From contig JACEFZ010004215.1 of the NCBI GenBank assembly GCA_014155875.1, positions 62,001-126,000 of the forward strand: a stretch of 64,000 nucleotides of DNA, read 5' to 3'. Source of the DNA: Cepaea nemoralis (taxonomy: Eukaryota > Mollusca > Gastropoda > Stylommatophora > Helicidae). A program made the position numbers and the translations under genes. Below are positions 23,589 through 33,598 of this stretch, piece by piece; position 1 is the stretch's first letter, and every line of letters begins with the position of its first letter. The notes under the pieces are model-generated. The model was given only the letters and a program-made list of their open reading frames with translations. It did not search any database and was not told where the DNA came from.

Positions 23589-23819
23589 ATTTCTAATCAT
23601 CATTATCATCATCACCATCATCGTCACCACCATCCTTATCATTATTATCACCACAACGATCAACGTCACTACCACCACCATCATCATTATTATTACCACC
23701 ACCATTGTCGTCACCACCACCATCACCATCATTATCATCACCACCACCATAACCATCATCAGAAGCATCATCATCACTGTCAGCATAATCATCATCATCT
23801 TCTTCATCACCACCACCAT

Positions 23820-23894
<75 letters not shown>

Positions 23895-23965
23895 CATCAC
23901 TAACACCACCATAATCATCAGCATCATCCTCATCATCACCATCATCATCAAAATCATCATCGTCA
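23589..23965. repeat. ATC/ACC trinucleotide array
   Basis: Degenerate (ATC) with ACC variants, pure between about 23822 and 23890. The His, Ile, Met and Asp/Gly open frames on both strands are artefacts. Confidence 0.95.
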
Positions 23966-24165
23966 AGTGCATTGCTGACTGGCGTGGCGATCACGCTTCT
24001 CAAGATCTTGCGATCTCCAACAACATGTTTCAATTCGTGTGCTGACTCCCTTCCATTCCAAGACACAAGACCGCCAAGAATGTTCTCTCCACAGTCTGTA
24101 GTTTTCTAAACAGTCTGTGATTTCATATCACAAGAAAATTGCAGCATTGGAAGGTTGTATTATAG

Positions 24166-24366
24166 TGCTTGCTTGCTTGTGTTCGTTGGCTTTAGCTCCA
24201 ACGTGAAAACCTGTATGTCGGATGAAGACATCCTGTTGTCCAGCATCAATGTGATGTCATACAGGACCTGAGGTTTGCGTGAGTATCCGTTGTCCCATGT
24301 CCGGCTTATTGGTGTGCAGACTGGTGGGTCCTCGCCGTACAGGCAGACACTCTCCGACTTCGGAGG
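24166..24366 (-). other. Unidentified conserved open segment, copy 1
   Basis: About 66 codons open on the minus strand: starts PKSESVCLYGEDPPVC, continues PISRTWDN and VLYDITLMLDNRM, ends LELKPTNTSKQA. A second copy lies at 54060-54258 on the + strand with several substitutions, and its frame is also open. No ATG need start it; it could be an exon or a fragment of a larger mobile-element protein. I do not recognise the family. Confidence 0.5.
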
Positions 24367-24381
24367 AGTATTATAGTGCAT

Positions 24382-24969
24382 TCATATTTGTTTGCCTCCA
24401 TACAAAAATCCATATCTCATTAACCAACCGAGGGAAAATGATGAGATTTAGCATATAATCTTATCATCATGTCCACCCAACAAAAAAATTTGTGTTCTGG
24501 CGATTGTACAGCAGATTTCAATGTTTGTTTACGTGAGGTATATAATTTACGGGTCAGAGATAAAGTTCAAAATTTTAAATGTGTTACACCGTCAGCCAGA
24601 AAATCAGCGTCCAAAGTTGAATATTCTCCGTGGTTCATGGGATTGGCCTTATGCCAAGAGCCCAGCGCTGTTCAAACTGGGAGTGTTCAGAAGTGTCGTC
24701 AATATGTGGGTGCTGTCATGAAAAGTGATTACTTTTTTTTTTAAATCTTACCATTTATCGCTAACATTGAAATGTGTAAATATTTTTCAATGGGATTGAA
24801 TGTGAAATTTTGTACACTTCAAAGCATCGATATGAAGTTGTTCACATATTTTTGTCAAGAAGCTGATTGCAGGAAAGTGTTTTGTACTATTACAAATTCC
24901 GAAAAAAGAACAATGCATGCATATGGTTTGAGTAAACGGTCATTTCCTCGATGGATGCAATAACCTGGA
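24382..24969. other. No recognised feature
   Basis: AT-rich, short ORFs only (for example 24469-24744), no family similarity seen. Confidence 0.4.
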
Positions 24970-26360
24970 ATTAAACCACCACGCAATAACCAAACGGTAG
25001 GTAGAACGGTTATTGTAGACAGCTTTGACAAGGATGTCATAAGGCGAGCAATGATAAAAATGCTTTAAAAAAGTGGCTTAAAAGTCGACAGGGACTTCAT
25101 TGCACCGGGTTCTATCCCATATGGTTCGGTTTCTTTCCGCAGCGTGGAAAGCATCGTACAAAGCACGAACTCCGCAGCTCTAGCGACGACCCACAGGTCT
25201 CTCCAAAAGTTTAACTCGTGAATCGAAGGACGCCGCCCGGAATCTAACCCACAACCTTTGGAGCCCGAGTCATAAGGCTTGACCACTTCGCCGCGGAGAC
25301 TCCTTATATTATAAAAATTTTGGATTTTATATCCAGGATTATCCATCATTATTAAAAAATGCTGGACGCCAAAGAAACAGTGACTGTTAGAAAACTTAGG
25401 GTTTGGTTGAGAAAGAACAATAACATAGAGCTATTCAAAAACAACTTTGTGGAAAATTATAAGGACTTCACTTTTAGAAAGTACAAGGGAGGTAGAAATA
25501 TCCTTTGCTAGCAACCGCATTTAGGAGCCATGAGAAGCGGATACCTACGTGAAATAATGGAAATGCGCAAAGAAAATTATAGCATAGTGTATTTGGATGA
25601 AACGTGGATCAATGCGCACAACACAAGTGATAAGGAATGGCAATCAGTGGATGGACAGATAAAGCGATATGTGCCCAGTAGTATAGGACAACTTTTGGTC
25701 ATGGCCCATGCTGATAATACGCATAATGGCTTACTGCAGAATGCTGGGCTCGTGTTCGTATTAAAGCATACAGACAATAGGGATTATCATACTGAGATGA
25801 ATGGTAATGTATTTAGAGATTCGCTAGAGAATACAGTGCTTCCATCCCTTGATAAACCGTCTTGTCTAATCATGGACAATGCATAATATCACAATGTTGT
25901 TGCCCAAGAAGAAAAAATACATACGGCATCGAGCCCAAAGGAAGTAATAAAGATATGGCACCGAAGGGAAAATATACCATTTCCAGAAACGTATTTATAG
26001 CTACAGTTGTTGTCCCTTGTAAAACAGGCGCACAGATGCAAGAAATATCAAATCAACAAGTTGATATAAGAGCATAACCATGGGTGCTTGAGACTTCCGA
26101 CGTATCATTCTCATTTAAACCTTTTAGAACTTGTGTGGGCTAAAATTAAAGTACGGGTGGCAACTGCCAATACTACATTAAAATTGTCTGACGTCAAGAT
26201 ACTAATCCAGTTCACGCTATTAAACATTGATACAAATTAGTGGAAAAAATGTGAGGACCATGTGATGAAACAGGAAGAGGACTATTGGAGAAAGGATGGA
26301 TTGAATTTTATGCAACCGAGAGCAGTCATCAACCTACTGGAATCGTCCGACACAGATTAA
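24970..26360 (+). pseudogene. Tc1/IS630-type DDE transposase, broken and SINE-interrupted
   Basis: N-terminal helix-turn-helix remnant (DSFDKDVIRRAM, near 25020) is split by a SINE (25065-25354). The catalytic part resumes with IVYLDETWIN (first D), VMAHAD, LVFVLKHTDNRDYHTEMN, SCLIMDNA (second D) and a PTYHSHLNLLELVWAKIK stretch (third acid E, near 26.12 kb). The family cuts and pastes DNA at TA sites. Several stops and frame changes occur after 25886. It may be a dead transposon or a decayed domesticated relative; terminal inverted repeats were not found. Confidence 0.75.
25065..25354 (-). mobile_element. tRNA-derived SINE, family 1, copy A
   Basis: Flanked by aaaaatgct at 25056-25064 and 25355-25363. 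On the minus strand: gcggcgaagtggtcaagcc (A box), gggttagattccggg (B box), a body ending gtcgacttttaagccac and an oligo-A end. Closely similar to copy B at 27193. Inserted in the transposase pseudogene. Confidence 0.85.
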
Positions 26361-26990
26361 GGTCTGAGCAGATCCCAGACCTTAATCCACGTGCACACTT
26401 ACTGGGATATTTTGCTCCAACTATTCAGACGAATTGCAGGCCCTAAACATTACAGCATCAGCACAATGTCAATGGCAACAGTTTGTTTTCCACAGTGATG
26501 AATTTTCAATTCCACAAGCCCTCAGCGGTGACAAACAACTGGTACTGAAAAAGGAAACACACATTAAACGTATTGAATACCAACAGAAGAGTAATATTGC
26601 GGTGGAAACTGACATATTGTGGCATAACAAGAAACGTGAGAGCAAACACGTTGTCAAATAGGGGACAACACACATGCATACGAATCAATCTATAAACTTC
26701 AATGAAAAGAGGACCAACATCTTGGTCGTTGAGAAGAAAGCCCACTACAGAGACACTGACAACTATTTTCATAGTGAAAACAGGTAATCATGTTCCGTCT
26801 CTGAACGGTAAACAGCAGAGTAGACAATCATTCACGAAGACTCAGAGCGGGTCTGTCACCCATGTGTACGTGTGAACAAACTACACAGACAGCTGAACAG
26901 ATCATTAAAAATGGACACATGATGACTAAATTGCGGTATCATTTCTGGTCACGCCATACGCACATTAACGCACAGCTATTTGGAAGCTTT
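26361..26990. other. No recognised gene
   Basis: One open stretch (26434-26661, +) contains QFVFHSDEF, faintly like a Tc1 catalytic segment, but nothing else supports it. Confidence 0.35.
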
Positions 26991-27001
26991 CACGAACTCA
27001 A

Positions 27002-27099
27002 TATAAAAAGCTAATTGCATCCTAGTGACTTGAATACTTGTGTACACATTATTAACCAGCAGCTGAAGAAACAAGAAGGAAATGAAAAATAAGGTAAGA
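27002..27099 (+). promoter_or_regulatory. Possible TATA promoter, short first exon and splice donor
   Basis: tataaaaag at 27002-27010, an ATG at 27082 and aag/gtaaga (consensus 5' splice site) at 27091-27099. The spacing fits a core promoter with a tiny first coding exon, but chance occurrence is quite possible. No downstream exon is recognised. Confidence 0.2.
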
Positions 27100-27192
27100 A
27101 ATATGTTCCTTCTACTTTCCTCTCAATTTACACATTATTTACCCCATGCCTCTGTAAATTCTCTGTCTTTACTAATATTACACATTGCACCC

Positions 27193-27441
27193 CTCTCGTG
27201 AGTCTCCGTGATGAAGTGGTCAAGCCGTCTGACTCAGGCTCCGAAGGTTGTATGTTCGATTCCGGGCCGCGTCCTTCATGTCTGGAGTAAATTTTTTCGG
27301 AGTCTCCCGAGGGTTGTCGCTGGAGCTACGGAGTTCGCGCTTTGTACGACGCTTCCGTGCTGCGGAAAGAGACTGGGCCATGTGGGATAAAACCCGATGC
27401 AATGCAGTCGACCCTGTCGACATTTAAGCTACTTTTTTTTT
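27193..27441 (+). mobile_element. tRNA-derived SINE, family 1, copy B
   Basis: Flanked by attgcaccc at 27184-27192 and 27442-27450. 249 bases: A box near gatgaagtggtcaagcc, B box tgttcgattccggg, body with gcgctttgtacgacgcttcc, oligo-T/A end. Transcribed by RNA polymerase III if active and mobilised by a LINE in trans. Confidence 0.88.
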
Positions 27442-27450
27442 ATTGCACCC

Positions 27451-27985
27451 ACTCCCATACGAATCTGGCTACGCCTTGTACCTGTCTCGTTACCCGAAAT
27501 GACGAGGTTTACTGTAAGACTAGTTTGTTAGCGTGAATTCACTACATTTTCGCCAAAACATCAACGAAATGTGGCCGCTTTCGATGCTTTTGGACCTATC
27601 AAAGACATATTCCTTGGGTTGAGGTAAATATAAGACGGCAGGAAAAATGTCATAACGATGCAACATACAGTTTTTAAAATAATTGATCGTGAATGACGGC
27701 ATTCATTTTTGGACAGATTATAGTTCTTATTTTCTAGATCCACTGGCCATCAAATGCAACGAGGTTGATGCATGTCATTTACAGGACGCCGCAATTAATC
27801 ACAGCGTTTATGGGGGATGTTTGTCATTGCTTTCAGAGCAGCCGACACTCAAAATCAACACAATGCTGTCTGATATGCGGGATTGCGAATTGCGTTCGCT
27901 ATCCCTTTGTTACAGACGCCGGCATCAGATTGTAAAGAATCTCTTAATTATAGTTATGTGTAAAAACAGGTGGTACATCATGCAC
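27451..27985. other. No recognised feature
   Basis: Contains an open stretch 27683-27994 (+) with no family similarity. Confidence 0.35.
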
Positions 27986-27989
27986 ACAA

Positions 27990-28620
27990 TGTAATATACA
28001 AGTAAATGGGAATATTCTTCAACAAGTGAATCGGTACAATTATCTCTGAACAGTCATAACATCTGATGGAAGATGCCTTGAAGAGATTAGAACAAGAATC
28101 GGCATGGCGAAAGTAGCCTTTAGCACGATGAAAAACATTCTGGCCAATAAAAAGATGTCAATTGAAACGAGAAAAAGAGTGTTGAGGGGATACATAGAGC
28201 CTGTTCTTTTGTATGGATGTGAAACTTAGACAATGTGCAGTCAAGCTGAAAAAATCTGATGGCTGCAGAAATGTGGTTTCTGAAGAAAATGCAAAGAATA
28301 CCATGGACAGACAGAAAAACCAATGACCAAGTACTACAGGAGACAAATGAAAATCGTAAATTGATTAGAGAAATTAGACGTAGACAGTCAAATTTTTTGG
28401 ACATGTTATGAGAAGAAATGGATTGGAGAACTTAGTGACAACTGGCAAGATTGAAGGGAACAGACCAAGAGGAAGACCGAGAGGAATATACCAGGATGGC
28501 TTGGCCACATGGCATGGACGAGACAGGAACACTGAGCTGATCCACGACACTGGTGATCGAGTGAAATGATGAGTCATGACCGCCCACGCTTTTCGACAGG
28601 GCACGTGATTGGATTAATTG
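27990..28620 (+). pseudogene. LINE RT C-terminal fragment
   Basis: 5'-truncated copy of the RTE-like subfamily seen at 10273: TSDGRCLEEIRTRIGMAKVAF, KRVLRGYIEPVLLYGCET, then the GRPRGIYQDGLATWHG region and a TTGAT-type tail. Stops and frame changes throughout. Confidence 0.8.
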
Positions 28621-29037
28621 ATTGACATTATGCAAGGGGAATAACCCACCTTAACATTCACGTAACTGTAAAGTTTGTCCTTACCTCCCATGTTTAATGT
28701 TCTAGGGCAGGGGTCACTAAACTACGGCCCGCTGGCCGGATGCGGCCCGCGAAGTAATTTCATCCGGCCCGCCGACGGTACTCGAACTTGCTTGATCTGA
28801 CGTATGGAACACGAGAGGATGTGATATAATTTAAATGTAAATATTATGTTTAGAATAATAGGAGATCTTCACACGTGCGGAGGTCTCCTGACGGCTATGT
28901 GTCTTAAATTTACTATTTTCAATTATAAATTATTGTATCTAGATTGTATTGTTTATTGTAATGTTTGGTTATTTCTAAAGTCCTTTCCTGGTTCGTGGTA
29001 GCGCCGCCTACGCTCTGACGTTACCATGGTTTCCATT

Positions 29038-29040
<3 letters not shown>

Positions 29041-29086
<46 letters not shown>
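29041..29086. repeat. AC microsatellite
   Basis: About 23 AC units inside the hAT 5' region. Confidence 0.95.
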
Positions 29087-29089
<3 letters not shown>

Positions 29090-29362
29090 GCATCTTTCTC
29101 TTCCCCAGATGCGCCCGGCTGTCAACAGAGGTCAGATGCTCCAGAAATATTTACTTTTTTCCAGTAATCCATTTTATAGGTATGTAACAAGGATTTCTTT
29201 GTTTGACAGTGATAGGTAAGTGAACTACAAGTGTGAATAGAGGCAATACAGTAGCAAACATAACATACAAATGTTATAGAAGCCTCGTGTTATTACGAAA
29301 ATATTAATCCCAGCCTCAGAAGAATTCCCCGGTCAAGGAGTTAATCGAGCTGGTCTCTAGGC

Positions 29363-29562
29363 CACTATTTTTCAACCTTTATGCTGGAGCAGATCCTTAC
29401 GCAAATGTTTAAGTTGCTCAAGGAAATCTGTGCGATGCTCTAAGTGTCTGTCCTACTTTACGTAATAAAACAGAAGGGCAGAAATGTTGCATTTAGGCGA
29501 TTCAAGTCTGTTTCGGTGGAACCCCTGGTTGCCACTCGCGAAACAAAGGTTGAGAAACTCTT
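29363..29562. mobile_element. Possible hAT MITE, 200 bp
   Basis: Imperfect terminal inverted repeats (cactatttttcaaccttt and its partner in aaaggttgagaaactctt) with flanks ctctaggc (29355-29362) and ttctaggc (29563-29570), 7 of 8 matching as expected for hAT 8-bp TSDs. Non-coding. Confidence 0.6.
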
Positions 29563-29743
29563 TTCTAGGCTGCTTATTTAGGCCGGCCCTATTTATATAT
29601 TTTGCAAACCTTATTATGTGATGTATTCTATTACCAAAGGTACCTATAAATGTTATATGCTTTTCCAGTGTTTCAAAAGGATTTTAATGTTTCTAATTCA
29701 ATGTCTTTTTCATTTTCAGAGCCCGTGGTCTTCACCCTTCATT

Positions 29744-30828
29744 ATGGCTACTAAGAAAAGAAAAGTGGACGCCGAGTGTCGCGTTTTCAATTAAGGATGG
29801 GGAGTAAAGTACTTCTTTGTGGAAACACAGGACCAGAAAACCATTTGCGTGACATTCAGCGAAAGTGTTGCAGTTTAGAAAGAGTACAATCTTCGGCGTC
29901 ATTACGAAACAAAACATCTATCAACATATTCAAAGTTTTCTGGAAAGCTACGTTCTGAGAATTATGAGTCCATGAAAGGTGGCTTAGAAACAAAAAGAGA
30001 TCTCTTCATGAGAAAGTGTGCTGAAAATGAATCTGTCATTCGTACAAGTTACAAAATAGTGCATTAGATGGCAGAACGAGGGAAACCGTTTACTGATGGC
30101 AACTTCATCAAAGAGAACATGATGGAAGCAGTAAATGACCTGTGTCCCGAGAAAGCCAATTTGTTTGGAACTATCAACCTTTCGGCAAGTTCAGTTGTGT
30201 GAAGAAGAGTAGAACTTTGAAAGAACATAGTGCTACAGACAGATACGCGAGAAAACTAGGAACTTGAGGCATTCTCTGGCGCTCGATGAGTTTACTGATC
30301 TCTCAAGTACGTCACAACTTCTAGTGTTCATTTGTGGTGTCAATTTGGACTTTCAAATAACGGAAGAGTTGGCATTCGTTTGCAGCATGCATGGAACAAC
30401 TGGAAAATATATATTCATGAAGGTAAAAAAAAGATTTGAAAGACTATAACCTTCAGTGGAATCAGCTTCGAGGTGTTACACTTGATGGAGGAAAATATAT
30501 AGCTGGCGTGAGGAAGGGTCGGATGGGGAAGATCGGGTCTGTCAAGGTCCTAGAGATTACATAACCAAGGACAGAGGACAGACATAAGACATGGGAAGAG
30601 TACGGGGGTAGTAGAACGGCCCAGACGTCTAGGACAGTAGGTTAGGAACAGGACTGTGCCCTTGAGTGACGGGACAGGTTCACCTTGGACGGAATGACGC
30701 AGTCCGCCTGACTCAACAGGTGAGTGCAGGACATACGTGACTAGCACGACCTCCCACGGACTTCACGAGGGTCAAGCACCTCGTGACCACCGAACTGAGT
30801 AGGAAACGAGAGACGAGACTCGAACACG

Positions 30829-30898
<70 letters not shown>

Positions 30899-32045
30899 TG
30901 TGACTGTGTGGAGAGGACGAATTGGCTAGTGCTTAGACTTCAGTGCGAGTGAATGTCACCGCTACGTAACGCGTGTTGGTGTGCTTGGCGAAACACGAGC
31001 GCGCATTTTCTTGATAGTTGCGGAAGAGTATTTTCTGAAAGCTGTATGAGAGCGTATTTTGGAGTTGTGTAAATATTCTGTGATATTTATGATAATATTA
31101 TTTATGATGTATCACAATTAAATAATATGACATCACATTCATGTTTTCACGCCTCATGTGTACTCGCACCATCTGCCTGTCTGAACCCACTATGTAAACC
31201 CCCTTGACAGGGTCTCAGTTGGAATATTTGCAACTTCCGGTCGCTCTGTTCATACACTGCATCATACATCAACAAGCAATTCGTGGGAAAGACTTGGATA
31301 TTTCTTGTGTACTGAAACCAATCGTTTCTGCTGTGAACTTCATTCTGGGATGCACTCAATCACCGTCAGTTCCACGATTTTCTTGAATAAATTGATTCTG
31401 AATTCTGTAACTTGCCTTATCACACATCAGTGAGGTGGCTCAGCTGCGGTAAAGTCCTGTTTCGTTTTTACAAGCTCCGAAACGAAATAGACGTTTTCCT
31501 CACTGAAAAAGATAGAGCTGTTCCCCAGCTGACAGATCCTACCTGGCTGTCACAAAGTTGTCATTTTTGGTCGACATCACATCCCACATGAATAAACTGA
31601 ATTTGAAACTTCAAGGAAAGACAAACCTCGTCTGTGATCACTACAGAATCATCAAAGGATTTCGAAGAAAGATGTCATTGTTTAAAGCACAACTGGAAGG
31701 AGACAACTTTTCTCATTTTCACAGCTTCATAGAGGTTTGTGCTAAAATCGCCGAAAATGTCAATCTCGATTTTCCGGAAAAAAAATATTTGGTAACATGA
31801 AAAAGCATTTTTTGGAGAGTGAGAGTAACATTCTTCTGTTCCAGAATCCGCTCGATTATAAAATTTATGACTTGCAAGTTGAACTACAATTGGAGCTCAT
31901 TGATGTGCAAGCAAATTACTTCTTGAAAGAGAAGCACTGAGAAGGAACACTTGTTGAATTTTCCCGCTGCTTATCTTATGTTGAGTTTCCGAAATTGAAG
32001 AAATTTGCCGCTGGTATGGCAACAGTGTTTGGATTTTCGAGAATT
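29744..32045 (+). pseudogene. hAT transposase related to GTF2IRD2, broken
   Basis: From the ATG at 29744 (MATKKRKVDAECRVFN, then a stop) the BED-finger region, the LALDEFTDLSSTSQLLVFI segment (the LALDExTD catalytic motif), HGTTGKYIFM, then after the solo LTR PVALFIHCIIHQQA and FLVDITSHMNKLNLKLQGK, FSHFHSF, LDFPEKKYLV and KKFAAGMATVFGF can all be followed in changing frames. This order matches the transposase-derived part of the vertebrate GTF2IRD2 proteins. The hAT dimerisation tail is missing. Many stops: dead. Confidence 0.82.
30540..31209. mobile_element. Solo LTR with 5-bp TSD
   Basis: Ends tgtcaagg...ccttgaca (inverted, TG..CA) flanked by gggtc at 30535-30539 and 31210-31214. 670 bases. 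Contains acaggac-rich sequence, an AG tract (30834-30896) and an AT-rich 3' part with aattaaataa. It interrupts the hAT transposase, whose reading continues on both sides. A retrotransposon inserted and its two LTRs recombined. Confidence 0.88.
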
Positions 32046-32522
32046 CGCTAGACGGTGATGCTGTCATCTACACAGATTGGTCTGTCGTCCGACTTGTGAG
32101 AAGCTCATGAGCCTTTACGGCTCGGGCCGGAGGGAGAATTGTGAAGGAGGACTCTGGTGCTTTCACTGAAACCACAAGTAGCCTGACTATGGAAGTCATG
32201 GCAGTAAGTAAAGCAATAACATGGCTCTAGACACATACATTCACTACGGCATGTTTCGTTAGCGACTCAATGAACGTGATCAAGAGGATAGAGGAGGGGT
32301 CGATCCGAAGAGAATGGTTGCTGCCTCTGGAGTGGTCTCGGCTGGCAAAGATTAGTTTCATCTTCATGCTAGGGCATGCGGGAGTACAAGGAAATGAGCG
32401 GGCTGACAAGCTCGCAGGTGAGGCTACTGTGGAGGGCGGATGCGCCATGGACCAGGCTGACATTCTGAATGCTCTACGAGAAGAATTTTACGTGAACCAA
32501 GTGATGACTGTGAATCTACAAG
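32046..32522 (+). pseudogene. I-group LINE RNase H fragment, left half
   Basis: DGDAVIYTDWSV (first acid), TETTSSLTMEVMAV (second acid E), SDSMNVIKRIEEGSIRREW (third acid) and LGHAGVQGNERADKLAGEA. It ends tgaatctacaa at 32522, the point where its right half at 40637 begins, so the hAT element 32523-40636 splits it. One or more stops. Confidence 0.8.
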
Positions 32523-32526
32523 TTGT

Positions 32527-32622
32527 AGAGAGAGGGAGGAGGAGGATGGAGGAGAGAGAGGGAGGAGGGGGAGGGGAAGAGGAAGAGGGTAGGAGGAGGA
32601 GGGGAGAGGAGGAGGAGGATTA
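32527..32622. repeat. GGA/GA purine tract
   Basis: agagagggaggaggagg-type sequence at the presumed left end of the hAT element. Confidence 0.9.
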
Positions 32623-32649
32623 TAACGCATATGCCTGTAGATAACTGCA

Positions 32650-32715
32650 GCGAAAAGGTGGGTCTGTCTATCTATCTGACCCGGCGTGGCTTCGCCCAGC
32701 TCCTGGCGTTGAGCG
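32650..32715 (-). other. GC-rich terminal hairpin motif, copy 2
   Basis: Minus strand cgccaggagctgggcgaagcc..gccgggtcag followed by GATA units. Relative of the motif at 19239-19275. Confidence 0.5.
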
Positions 32716-33578
32716 TCTCATTAAATTCATACAACCCAAAAAAAATTTAAATATTGAGCACAACCCACCACTGGCAACGCTGATCGTATTCTGGTATGAA
32801 CCTAAGGCCTATCCACGTCAATATGGAAGCACTATACTCGAGTTTCGCCCTCGTTTGAGCTCGTCAGTAGTGCATATCCCTGACCGGATCCGGGGAAAAA
32901 AAAATTACTAAAAGAATGTCCTTCCACAAACCATCCATTATTTTTTATGAAAACTGTTGTTTCCGATTCCGATTCCAATTCAAAAACAAAAATTCCAAAT
33001 TCGTCCTCGTCTAACCTACTTCATCAGCTGTGGTTATTGTTGAGGATCGTGGTTTTTGTGGGTTTTTCCACCCTAATTCTTGTCTTGTGAGTCCTATCTC
33101 GGACTGGTTATGTAGCGTTTGTGTCTGTGACGTCAGCTAGGGGATAGGTCGGCGGCTGCCCTTTGTGCATGTTTCCTCTTGTGGTTTTCTTTGTTGGTGT
33201 AGGCTCCTGGCTCGTCTGGCTTGACTGGCTGAAGTCCTTATAAGGACTTTTTATTGGGTTTTTTAGTCTCCTGTTCTGTGCACTGTGCATTGCCCGTATC
33301 TTTTGTTAGCGTAGGCTCCTGGCTCGACTGAGTGCAGTACTTAAAGGGACTTATTGTTTTCCCACTCCAGGAGTCGTTGTTTAGCATAATTGGTGCTTAA
33401 ATGAATAAGACTCAGAGCTCAGAGCTGCTCGGAGCCTCGGAGTCGGAGTAGAATCGTGGGTCATTTGCAAACGCGCCAATTAATGACGTGTGGAGTCACG
33501 TGGTTGCAGAGAATGACAGACGTTGTTTACAGGTTCGTTTTTTATGTAAATAATTATTTTTTCGAAATTTTATAATTG
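32716..33578. other. Non-coding stretch with a local duplication
   Basis: gtaggctcctggctcg occurs near 33199 and 33311 (about 110 bases apart) within otherwise featureless DNA; no gene seen. Confidence 0.45.
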
Positions 33579-33598
33579 TATCAATATCATCATCATCA

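Larger units (their letters stand above)
28708..32045 (+). mobile_element. hAT element, GTF2IRD2-type transposase lineage, degraded
   Basis: Left end caggggtcactaaactacggcccgc is a typical hAT terminal repeat of the Charlie style. A transposase remnant starts about 1 kb inside. The right end is missing: similarity stops near 32045 at an RNase H fragment. Later insertions: an AC tract (29041-29086), a MITE and a solo LTR. Confidence 0.7.

Noticed and set aside
23514..24066. His-, Ile-, Met- and Asp-rich open frames
   Set aside because: Readings of the ATC trinucleotide array in different frames.
27193..27270. A functional tRNA gene at the SINE head
   Set aside because: The tRNA-like part does not close an acceptor stem, is followed by a SINE body shared with another copy, and has a TSD.
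32270..32644. 124-codon frame as a separate gene
   Set aside because: Its first half is the RNase H fragment and its second half is the GGA purine tract.
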